Source: Paracyclopina nana (lineage: Eukaryota; Arthropoda; Copepoda; Cyclopoida; Cyclopettidae). Taken from it: 64,000 nucleotides of DNA. The stretch spans positions 6,510,001 through 6,574,000 of the forward strand of contig JAGUCH010000005.1 in NCBI GenBank assembly GCA_019096065.1. The letters run 5' to 3'. This document shows, piece by piece, positions 20,989-29,633 of the stretch (its first letter is position 1; every line of letters begins with the position of its first letter). Both the position numbers and the translations under genes were made by a program. A model generated the notes under the pieces. The model was given only the letters and a program-made list of their open reading frames with translations, made no database searches and was not told the DNA's origin.

Positions 20989-21621
20989 TTATGTTTCGCT
21001 GTTTGAGAGGGCCAAAATCGATTTAATGCGAAGCTTGTCTGTTTCGCAGTAATTCTGGCAGTGGTCCTCTAAGAATTGCTCAGGAATGGCCACCAATTTC
21101 TCGTGATCCATTTCTGAGTTGCCTCTGAGGTGTAGTCTCCATCGGCAAGCCATTAAGCTAATTAGGCTCTCGTATAACGCGTCTAGAGGCATTGGTGTAG
21201 GGCGCAGGTGTTCGTCCCTGAAATGTTCTGGGTAGTGTCGGTTTCTGAGGTAATGTTCATTTAGTGCCTGCTTGTATGCTATTCCTTTATTTTTTCTTAT
21301 GAATCCGTCGGTAAGCCCAATTAGCTCGTTGAAGTTGTACAAGCTTGAGGTGTCGTGGGAGGATATCGTGTCTCGTGATACTAAGGAATGCCATGGGGAA
21401 GGCCTCAGAAGGTCATATGTGGCCCGCACAAAGGCTTTGTGTCTACCAACCTTTTTCACGTGTTGGTATACTCCGAACCCATATAGCTCATGTAAAATGT
21501 CCTGTTCGTGAAGTGTAGGCGATGAGAAGCTCATTCTCACCCAATATTGTCTTATCAATTCAAGTGCTAGATGTTTCTTCTCAGATTTCCAAGCTAATAG
21601 GTTGCATGCGTTAAGCTCCAT
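20989..21621 (-). CDS. Element C DUF5662-like protein, copy 2
   Basis: 210 codons, ATG at 21621, exactly the same length as copy 1 and clearly its paralogue (GRHKAFVRATYD; SSHDTSSLYNFNELIGLT; HYLRNRHYPEHF; PTPMPLDALYESL). The histidine-aspartate pair HD and the H-Y-L-R-N-x-H-x-P-E-H box are both clear. It starts about 80 bases after the pol stop on the same strand, so it could be made from a spliced or readthrough transcript. A tandem duplication followed by strong divergence suggests that both copies are kept. Homology is by motif only. Confidence 0.6.
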   Translation of the reverse strand: MELNACNLLAWKSEKKHLALELIRQYWVRMSFSSPTLHEQDILHELYGFGVYQHVKKVGRHKAFVRATYDLLRPSPWHSLVSRDTISSHDTSSLYNFNELIGLTDGFIRKNKGIAYKQALNEHYLRNRHYPEHFRDEHLRPTPMPLDALYESLISLMACRWRLHLRGNSEMDHEKLVAIPEQFLEDHCQNYCETDKLRIKSILALSNSET

Positions 21622-21702
21622 TTTTCAAGGCTTAAGCGAGTGTACTGAGGAGCAGTGGTGCACGGGTGGCTAAGAAGGGACGGTACGCCTGGCGCCTGAA
21701 GG

Positions 21703-24700
21703 CTATAGTGTTCCTTTATATAGGTGGTACATGTCGTCTCGCGTAACTCTGTGCTTCATTAATGTTTTTTGTAGCTCGTCGCTCTCGCTGTCTAACCCCA
21801 TCGCCTTGAGGAAGATGGCGTAGTCGAAACGCGGTGCTACAACGTGTTTTCCTTTCCAATCTCTCAATACGTGATGTTTCAACTGGACTCGATAAGGCGA
21901 ATCACCATTGTCGCTGTTGAATATTTCGCGAAGTTTTCTCCTTTCAGCCAGTGGCAGAGGTCCTTCTCTGGGTTCGAGTGGCACATAGTGTACCTTTTTT
22001 GTGTATGCTCTTGCTTCTCTGTAATTTATTGGTTTTCTGCCTCGCAGTCTACGCATCACTTCTTCCGCTATACTAGGTGGTGAGACTAATTCGTCTTCTT
22101 CATCTGGTGTGGGCGGCCTGGCGGTGGCCCCATATTCTCCCACGTCCTCGTATACGTCAGGATCGTGTGAAGGATCGTTAGTGCTTGGACTCAGGGGTGA
22201 CATTTCTGTGCCTGCATCCTCTAGGCGTGTTTTGGGTGATTTAAAGGGAGAAGTGAAAGCTCGTGACAGTCTTCTGAAGCCCTCTAGTAGTTTATTTTTG
22301 CTCTCTGGGCTGACAAAGCTGGTCTGTTTTTCGAATTCTTCGATGAACTCTTTAGTATTGTCAAAGGCCTTAGTTAGGTCTGTAGGTTGCAGTAATCCTG
22401 AGAACAGCGGGTCTTGAGGCTCAATGGAGGCCTTAGCGAAAGAGTCAGCTAAAGACTCGATTTCGAGGTCCATGTTTCGGTTCGGGAAGTTGATTCTAGA
22501 AAGCTCGGCTTGTAGATTATTCTCGTTTAATATGGGGTGGTCGGGAGAAAAACTTCCGTCCGTGTCGAATGATTGGTTTTGCTCCCGGTCCTTCGGGAAT
22601 GCCTTGGATATGGAACTGTAGTCTGGGTTAACTGGTTCAGCTGGTTTGTCTGGTGTGGAGTATTCCATCGTTTTAGGGTCTTGCTGTGAAGCCTGGTTTT
22701 TGACCCTATCTAAAGCTAGCTGTCTAAACGAGGGCATGTTTTTGTCAAGGCCCAGTTGGGCCTTTATTTGTTCAGGGGAGTCTTTATGTCTGATCTTGAA
22801 CTGTTTCCAATCTTCGAGAACAACATCCTGCGCTTTTTGTCTTACTCGAGCGATGTCTTCAGGCTTAAATATGTCAGCGGCCTTTCTTTGCAAAATGCTG
22901 CCTGCATCTAAGGCGGTTTGCAGTTGTCTATCGTACGAGGTTGTGGTGTCAGACGTGGTTTCCGAAATTAGCTGTTCTACCAGCTCTCTTTCTGAGATCT
23001 CGTCTGTTCTCTTTTTGTGAGGAGGCTTGACCAAAGGGTTGGTCAGGAACTGTCTCATCTCCCTTGAGCTCTCATTTTTGCTAATTTGTTCTGGAGTGTA
23101 GGTACGCAATAATAAATCGGTGACTTTTTCAGGAAGCATGGAGTATAACTCGTGAAAGCGATATATTTTAATTTGGTCTAGGCCTACTTGTCGTTCTTTT
23201 CCTTTACGTAAGTAGGGCTTGACTGTGGCCTGGGTGCGCGTTATATCTACAATTTCGTGTAACTCGGCCATAAATCTTCGCCTGTGTTTGTTTTCCGGCA
23301 ATCGTCGAACGAACACGAGGCTTCCAATTTCTGGTTTGAAGGACAAGGATTCAGTCTTTGACATGACTTTTATCCTCTCTTCTTCCTTTTCATCATATTC
23401 TTGTATTATTTCGGCCCATTGTTTTTTCTGTACTAATTTTTCTGTTTCCGACAGAATGTCATAAATGTCATGTCCAATGTCGAAAACTGGCTTTCGGTCA
23501 AAAAATAGGCTGAACGGTGTAGGGATGATGGTGTGACCTTTTTCATCAACATATTTGTAAAAGGTTAACGGTCGGTTGTTGAGGGCGAACACTGTGTATT
23601 TTAGTACTTCGCTCTGCTTTTTATTATAGCATTGCAGGTTCTGCAGTAGAGCTTTTCTTAATAGGCGTATATTACTTTCTGCATAACTATTTGTATGCTT
23701 ATGGGGAGTAGTGAATAGTAGTCCTACGGTCTCTACGCTATACTTATTTATTAATTCCTGCATGGCTAGATTTCGAGTAAGGTTGCCTCCATTGTCAGCA
23801 ATTATGTGCTTTGGGGTGCCATATGTGGAAAATATCTCTTCCATGGCTGTTGATATTTGTTTGAACTTGGCATCTGTGAGAGGCTTGACTATAAGAAGCT
23901 TGCTGAACATATCTACCATTATAAAAGCCACTGTGGCATTTCTGCCTGTTATCAGTGTTTCGTCGAAGAATGCTAAATCTATGGAGACCATGTCAAAAGG
24001 GGCTTTCGGTAAGGGGAACCGGCTTTTCCCTATAAACCGGGAGTTTGATTGTTTGTTTAGGCTACAGTGGATGCATGCTGAGGATATAATGCGTGCAATT
24101 CTTGCACTGTAAGTGCCGTACATGGATTGTGTAAAGAGTAGATTCATTTTATTCGCACCTAGGTGGTTGTGTAATAAGTGAGTACATGCTAGTAAATACG
24201 CTGTGTTATGAGTGCTCATATATATTTTCGTATTGCTGGCCTGCGAAAAAGGCCTTTTTAGGTTCTTGCGAGCCACTAGGATAGATGCGTCAAGTACTCT
24301 AAAGCGGCTTGAAAGTTCCGGAGGGATGTGCTTTTTATCGCTGATAAGTAGTAGCTTTACAATAGTTTGCGTTTCCTCGCAGTTTCTCTGAAGTTTAATG
24401 AGCAAATTGCGGGTAATTCCCGGTAGTCTCGGCTCGGGTGCTCTTTTTACGGAGAGTATCTCTACTACAGGGTTATTTTCTAAGTAGCTAATTGCTGAGT
24501 ATGGATTTATCTCTTCCTCATGAGTGTGCTTGATAGGTTGTTCATGCGGGTCCTCTTTGACAATGACTAGGCTGTCTTCGTCCCATGGTTCGTTTTCGCA
24601 TGGGCCTATCAAGTCAGTCCATTTATCGCGAAGCGATGCTAGGCGTTTGTCTAGTAGCTGTTTGGAAAGAAGGCCATTGTTTAATAATGTATTATAGATG

Positions 24701-27700
24701 TGCGTGAGAAGCTCCTGCGTGGTTATAACTTTATTTTTTAATTCGGCAGGCAGTTCCAGTTTGCCTGCGTATAGGTCTTTTGTGAGTTGGCAGGAGTTAC
24801 TGTAAGGGGCGAAGAACATTGTTTCGTCGGTCGAGAATTTAAATTTATTTAGTAGTACATCTACCACGTCTAGTTGGTCCCTTGGGACTGTTCTCAGTCT
24901 CCACGAATATGGTAGTGCATATAGTCGTGATGCTAAACGCGTCATGAAAGAATTGTTTGTGGTAAATGAATGTGAGAGGATGGAAGCAATTGCCATGCAA
25001 TCTGTGATAATTATCACTCGCGTGCATGCATCAAGAATTTTCTTGTAATGTGTGACCGCTGCTAATACTCCCACGCATTCTTTTGTGAATGAGCAGTAAT
25101 TGAGTACAATGGCTAATGGGAATCTGGCCGAGTGGGCTCCGAGGCAGACCATTTTGCCTTGTGAGTCCACTTCCGCCAGCAGTGCTGAGTAGCTTATCGT
25201 CCCGGCGTCAACTATTACATATGTTTCTCCGTAAGAAGGTAAGGCTAGCGTGAGGCCTAATTTTATTTCTTCGACAATGGCTTTAAAGCATTTTTCTTGG
25301 AATGGAGAAAGGGTGAATTTTCCGGCTCGGCCATCGTCGGTGCCAAGGATATCTAATATCGGGGCTATGTATGCTCCCAGGCTAGGGCAGTATTGGCTGA
25401 GCCAATTTGTGAGGCCTACGAAGCGCTGCAGTTGCTTTCTAGTTTTTGGTGGCGGGTAATTGTCAAATGCGTCCCTGTATTTCGGTGGCATTTCCATTGT
25501 TACTCGTCCGTTTTGTGCTATCTTTATTATGTGGCCTAAGACTTCAACTTCTTTTACTGCTACTTTGCTTTTCTTTAATGAAAGTAGAGCATTTAAGTTG
25601 CGCATGCTTTCTAGCATGAGCTGGAAGTCTCGTAAATGGCATTCGTAGTCGTTATCATCTGCGGGAGCGGGCTCGTTTTTGATCCGTGCCAGGCACAAAT
25701 CGTCTACATAGCATGTGCATCTGTCGAGTATTTCGGGATGTAAGGACTGTTGCACAATTGTAGAGAAAACTACTGGTGATAGTGCTAGTCCCATCGGGAT
25801 GGTCTTGGGCCTGAAAAGGTGGCCTCTGTAAATACTTCGTGGGGAGGTTACACATAAGCAAGATAAATCAGCTGAGCTTTCTGCTAATCTACACTGGTCG
25901 AAGCCCGATGCGTAATCTACTGTGGTTAGCAGACAGGCCTTATTAAGCATTGGCAAAAGTGTTTGTATTGGTGGTATTACATGGCCTGTCTCTCGGTAGA
26001 CAATGTGGCTGTTTAGCTCCTGGAGGTCATATAGTAATCTGACTTTGCGCTGCTTCATAGGGGTGTCTTCATCGTTTTTTCTATTGCGGATGAAACAGGG
26101 GCTCGAGCCGAATTTATTAAGGCTTGCATCTACGGGCTCAATCAAGCCACTGGCCAGCATAAGCCCAATTTTTCGGTCACAGAGTGCGACGTCCTGTCTT
26201 CCCATATTATAGGCCTTGGCCACGACCTTTACGTTATCTTTTGTTTCGAACTCTATAGGAGGGCTGTTCCATAATTTGTACGCGCGCGGGTCATTTGTGA
26301 AGCAGTCGTTGTATGATTTCATGAGGGATCTAAATTTCTCCCTGTGGCTGTCAGGTATGTGGCTCAGATCGAACTTGTCGAACTCTTCATCAGGGGTGGC
26401 GAAGAAATAGCCGCCTAGCCCGTTGAATATCGTGTTCTCCGTTATGCTGGAGGGGTGATTTATTAGAAGCTGATATACTTCTTCAAAGAGCTGTCTCTCC
26501 GTCTCGGTGTGTTCGGCTATGTCTAGGGAGGCGCTCACTAAGTCCAGTTCTGAGGTCTTTCTGATCAGCGTCTGGCGGTTGTGGTACTCTTCCAGGTGAC
26601 CCTCGAAGATTGTCTTTACTCCGCAGACCGTGACTGGTTGATCATTTTCTCTCTTTAGGCATAGGTTGCAGCGGCAGCCTTCGGGTATGTAGACAAAGTG
26701 GTGTATATTATAGTCTGTACGTAGGTCTTGAAAAGTGCTTTCTTCGGGGTAGTATTTTAGCCCGGAAAGAAGGGTGAGAGCTGCTGCGCTGGCTAAAAAT
26801 AGAGGGTTATCATTTAAGTTTATTAGACATTCGGTCACGGCCCGTACGTAAATGTAGTCGCTTGTTTGCTTGAAGCGTAATTGTCCCAATATAGTGTATA
26901 TCAGGGCCGTGGTGTATTCGATGTCTTCCACGTCCTCTTGACGGATGTGTAGGATGATATGAATATCGTTGGCCAGTTTATATAGTCTCAGCCGTGAGCC
27001 CATTACTTTGAGGTCATAGAAATCCTCTCCTTTGTTCTTTTGGTATTGGAAATTGAAGCATTCGAGGCCGTCAGCGAAGATGGTTAAAACTGTGTATTCG
27101 TATCCAGCTAGGAAGGAGGTAATAGGGGCTGTGGCTAATGTTTGGTGTCGGTGGCAACAATGATTGTGCCTTAAGTGTAAAAGCTTAAAATTGTTGAATA
27201 GTCGATTGCATGTGCAAAGAATCCTCTTCATTTCTCCCGATAAGTGTTGCTCAACGGGAATTACGAATATGCATGGAATGTGGGTTATCTCTTTCTTCGC
27301 GAGCCATTTTTGCAGGTACTCATCCGTAAGTTGGTCGTACGAGTCTTGTTGGTCACTGGCCAAGAATAGCTGCATGTCCCGGTATACAATTTTAGGTCTA
27401 TTTTTACCTTTTAATGGGTTTGCTCTGTCAAAGGCATTAAACGTGGTGCGTGTAAGCCCATTAACGTCTGAAAATTGGGCAATTATTCCGTGTGGCTGGC
27501 AATAACACTGGGAAGGATATCTAGCTATGGTTTTTAGTCCCAGGTTGATGCGATTTATTTTATCCGTCTTTTTAAATCGGTGCGAATCGATTAGATTTAC
27601 ATGTCCAACTATCTGCTGTCCGTCCAGTCGTATTGGAAATTCGCATGTGTTTCTCAAGTTGATGGCCACCATTCCGTTGTGGTCAGCTTTTGTGATTGCG

Positions 27701-29436
27701 CCATCCGTTAACTCTGGCTTTAGAAATTCTTCCGCTTCGAAGAGCATAGGTTGGTTTTCAAATTTGGATATATGGCTGATAACCGATTCGTCATCTTCGT
27801 CGGCCTCCCAGTCTGTGTCCTCGTTGTACTCGAGGCCTGGCAGTATGGGGGCTTCGTCTTTGATGTATGCCAACGTGGTAATTTCCTCTCCTGGGCTTAA
27901 TGCCACAGAATGGGTTAATATTACTGGGTAAAACTCCTGCGATGATAATTCTAATGGTATTTTACCGTATTTTGACATTTTTCCAATTAATTCTATGTAT
28001 TGTGTGTTTCCTTTACAAGTCAGTCTTACATCGTTGTGTGCGAAGAGCGAATTGCCTATTAATAGCATCGTTTCTACGTCTGCTATTAGAAACATGACTT
28101 TTCTTAGTAGAATTTTGCCTCCTAGCAGAATTTGTAGTATTACTGCCTCGGAGGAGGGTATTGTGTCGCCGTTAAATACTTTTAGCTTGTGTCTGGTGGC
28201 TACTCTTGGTAAGCTGTAGCCTAATTTATTTTCGATGATTTCTACGAGCTTCGTCGAAATTATTTGGCTTTGCGAGCCCGTGTCGATCATCGCTTTGATG
28301 AAAACCGGGCCTGGTAGCTGTACGTGAATAAATGGGCGATCTGCTAGGTCATTTAACTCTAGTGAATGACAACTTTGAATGTCCTCGTTGCCCCAGACGT
28401 CTACTTCATCTAGTGATTTCTTTACGTGTGTGCTAAAGTTTACTGCCTGCACTGAATTAATTTTGGACTGGATTACGGTCATTATATCATCATCTTCAGC
28501 TGCAACTGTATTATTGGTTGTTGCTTCAACTGTCTCGGCTACGACTGTGGCCGAGACTGGGGCCTCAGCAGGGGTGGAAATCTCCAGTTTTGTTTCGGTA
28601 ACTGGTGCTTTGTTGAGCTCAGCAGTGCTGCTTTCGCAGGGCACGGTCTGATTGGTTATTTTCAGACATACTACTTCCTTTTCCTTGCTTTCCTTATTTA
28701 TGCCTAACAACCTTGCTAAATTGGTTAAGTTATTCTTAGCGTATTCGGCTACGGTTTTGCCAGTGACTGCGATGATGATAGCCGTGGAAGCTGCCTTAGT
28801 AATTAAAGGATTTCTCACGGCTTGGGTGGCCAAGGAGGCTCCTAGTATGGCCAGTGAGGAGTAAATTGCATAGTCCCATACATTGCCTTGCTCTAGTAAG
28901 GTCTTCTCCTCGCTGGAGTCGGCTAATGGGCTATTTTCGATTATTGTTACGGGCTTGTCATTTTTAGGTTTCCCCTGGTTACTGACAGAATCCCAAGTTT
29001 CTATGATATCGGCAGGCTCGTCGTCGAAGTAGTGACAAGTACTTTCGATCTCAGTCTGGGTTTTCGTGGACACTTTGGCTACTTCTGCTACTCCTGTTTC
29101 CTTAAGTTTCTTTGCTTCAGATTGAGCTCTGTAGAATGAAAAGCTGGCCTTTCCGCATTCTCGGGAAAAGTGTCCCTGCATGAAAGGGGGTAGCTCGTAG
29201 TTATAGCTCTTAGTTTCGTCTGCGTCAGCGTTTTTTGTTTTGTCAGCCTCCTTTTGAGGCTCTGCGGGTGAGGCATTTGGTGTAATTAAATCTTTATTGT
29301 TGGTGCTCATTTTAATGCTTCTTTTTTGATTTTCCAGCAAAGTAGATTTTCCAAGGCTCTGTGGTAGCCTCCGCAAAAGCTGCAGCGGCCTACATTTCGA
29401 AAGTGTGTGCGCGGCGTATTCGGATATTCGCGGCAC
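21703..29436 (-). CDS. pol: Element C Pol polyprotein (protease, RT, RNase H, integrase, long C-terminal extension)
   Basis: A single open frame of 2577 codons. Near residue 385 is an aspartic protease motif (AMIDTGSQSQI). RT motifs follow, with VRLLYDLQELN, TTVDYASGFDQ, IPMGLALSP and the catalytic YVDDL near 1244. RNase H begins near 1410 (VIVDAGTISYS; IIITDCMAI). Integrase has an H-H-C-C zinc region (HNHLGANKMN; CIHCSLNKQ), and D,D,E at SIDLAFF (about 1820), IADNGGN (about 1880) and NSYAESN (about 1917). About 600 further residues follow, mostly charged and low-complexity, with no motif I recognise. Domain order is Ty3/gypsy-like but the RT is divergent. The frame overlaps the upstream one, as expected for a frameshifted Gag-Pol. 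It looks whole. Confidence 0.88.
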   Translation of the reverse strand: MPRISEYAAHTLSKCRPLQLLRRLPQSLGKSTLLENQKRSIKMSTNNKDLITPNASPAEPQKEADKTKNADADETKSYNYELPPFMQGHFSRECGKASFSFYRAQSEAKKLKETGVAEVAKVSTKTQTEIESTCHYFDDEPADIIETWDSVSNQGKPKNDKPVTIIENSPLADSSEEKTLLEQGNVWDYAIYSSLAILGASLATQAVRNPLITKAASTAIIIAVTGKTVAEYAKNNLTNLARLLGINKESKEKEVVCLKITNQTVPCESSTAELNKAPVTETKLEISTPAEAPVSATVVAETVEATTNNTVAAEDDDIMTVIQSKINSVQAVNFSTHVKKSLDEVDVWGNEDIQSCHSLELNDLADRPFIHVQLPGPVFIKAMIDTGSQSQIISTKLVEIIENKLGYSLPRVATRHKLKVFNGDTIPSSEAVILQILLGGKILLRKVMFLIADVETMLLIGNSLFAHNDVRLTCKGNTQYIELIGKMSKYGKIPLELSSQEFYPVILTHSVALSPGEEITTLAYIKDEAPILPGLEYNEDTDWEADEDDESVISHISKFENQPMLFEAEEFLKPELTDGAITKADHNGMVAINLRNTCEFPIRLDGQQIVGHVNLIDSHRFKKTDKINRINLGLKTIARYPSQCYCQPHGIIAQFSDVNGLTRTTFNAFDRANPLKGKNRPKIVYRDMQLFLASDQQDSYDQLTDEYLQKWLAKKEITHIPCIFVIPVEQHLSGEMKRILCTCNRLFNNFKLLHLRHNHCCHRHQTLATAPITSFLAGYEYTVLTIFADGLECFNFQYQKNKGEDFYDLKVMGSRLRLYKLANDIHIILHIRQEDVEDIEYTTALIYTILGQLRFKQTSDYIYVRAVTECLINLNDNPLFLASAAALTLLSGLKYYPEESTFQDLRTDYNIHHFVYIPEGCRCNLCLKRENDQPVTVCGVKTIFEGHLEEYHNRQTLIRKTSELDLVSASLDIAEHTETERQLFEEVYQLLINHPSSITENTIFNGLGGYFFATPDEEFDKFDLSHIPDSHREKFRSLMKSYNDCFTNDPRAYKLWNSPPIEFETKDNVKVVAKAYNMGRQDVALCDRKIGLMLASGLIEPVDASLNKFGSSPCFIRNRKNDEDTPMKQRKVRLLYDLQELNSHIVYRETGHVIPPIQTLLPMLNKACLLTTVDYASGFDQCRLAESSADLSCLCVTSPRSIYRGHLFRPKTIPMGLALSPVVFSTIVQQSLHPEILDRCTCYVDDLCLARIKNEPAPADDNDYECHLRDFQLMLESMRNLNALLSLKKSKVAVKEVEVLGHIIKIAQNGRVTMEMPPKYRDAFDNYPPPKTRKQLQRFVGLTNWLSQYCPSLGAYIAPILDILGTDDGRAGKFTLSPFQEKCFKAIVEEIKLGLTLALPSYGETYVIVDAGTISYSALLAEVDSQGKMVCLGAHSARFPLAIVLNYCSFTKECVGVLAAVTHYKKILDACTRVIIITDCMAIASILSHSFTTNNSFMTRLASRLYALPYSWRLRTVPRDQLDVVDVLLNKFKFSTDETMFFAPYSNSCQLTKDLYAGKLELPAELKNKVITTQELLTHIYNTLLNNGLLSKQLLDKRLASLRDKWTDLIGPCENEPWDEDSLVIVKEDPHEQPIKHTHEEEINPYSAISYLENNPVVEILSVKRAPEPRLPGITRNLLIKLQRNCEETQTIVKLLLISDKKHIPPELSSRFRVLDASILVARKNLKRPFSQASNTKIYMSTHNTAYLLACTHLLHNHLGANKMNLLFTQSMYGTYSARIARIISSACIHCSLNKQSNSRFIGKSRFPLPKAPFDMVSIDLAFFDETLITGRNATVAFIMVDMFSKLLIVKPLTDAKFKQISTAMEEIFSTYGTPKHIIADNGGNLTRNLAMQELINKYSVETVGLLFTTPHKHTNSYAESNIRLLRKALLQNLQCYNKKQSEVLKYTVFALNNRPLTFYKYVDEKGHTIIPTPFSLFFDRKPVFDIGHDIYDILSETEKLVQKKQWAEIIQEYDEKEEERIKVMSKTESLSFKPEIGSLVFVRRLPENKHRRRFMAELHEIVDITRTQATVKPYLRKGKERQVGLDQIKIYRFHELYSMLPEKVTDLLLRTYTPEQISKNESSREMRQFLTNPLVKPPHKKRTDEISERELVEQLISETTSDTTTSYDRQLQTALDAGSILQRKAADIFKPEDIARVRQKAQDVVLEDWKQFKIRHKDSPEQIKAQLGLDKNMPSFRQLALDRVKNQASQQDPKTMEYSTPDKPAEPVNPDYSSISKAFPKDREQNQSFDTDGSFSPDHPILNENNLQAELSRINFPNRNMDLEIESLADSFAKASIEPQDPLFSGLLQPTDLTKAFDNTKEFIEEFEKQTSFVSPESKNKLLEGFRRLSRAFTSPFKSPKTRLEDAGTEMSPLSPSTNDPSHDPDVYEDVGEYGATARPPTPDEEDELVSPPSIAEEVMRRLRGRKPINYREARAYTKKVHYVPLEPREGPLPLAERRKLREIFNSDNGDSPYRVQLKHHVLRDWKGKHVVAPRFDYAIFLKAMGLDSESDELQKTLMKHRVTRDDMYHLYKGTL

Positions 29437-29633
29437 ACTTTAAATAAGTGGCCTGCTTGATTGCAGAGTAAGGATGCTCCCGTCTTTTCAGGGTCGGTGA
29501 ACTGATTCAACTCATTCGAGCTTGACGCGGGTTGAGCTCCTGCTCCAGCGTTTACGGCTTGTAATGCGGCAATTTGAATTTCGTCTTTAATCATTTTCTG
29601 TATTACTGAGCGTAAATCGGCTTGTGATCCCAA
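29307..29633 (-). CDS. Element C nucleocapsid-like overlapping frame
   Basis: A 108-codon frame overlapping the end of gag and the start of pol. It has Cys/His clusters (LLCNQAGHLFKVC; CSFCGGYHRALENLLC) resembling zinc knuckles. Retroelements often reach such a frame by programmed frameshifting from gag. The exact mechanism is not visible here. Confidence 0.5.
   Translation of the reverse strand: MGSQADLRSVIQKMIKDEIQIAALQAVNAGAGAQPASSSNELNQFTDPEKTGASLLCNQAGHLFKVCREYPNTPRTHFRNVGRCSFCGGYHRALENLLCWKIKKEALK

Noticed and set aside
21844-28864. Many plus-strand frames opposite element C pol
   Set aside because: All lie antisense to the continuous Pol frame, short, with no motifs.
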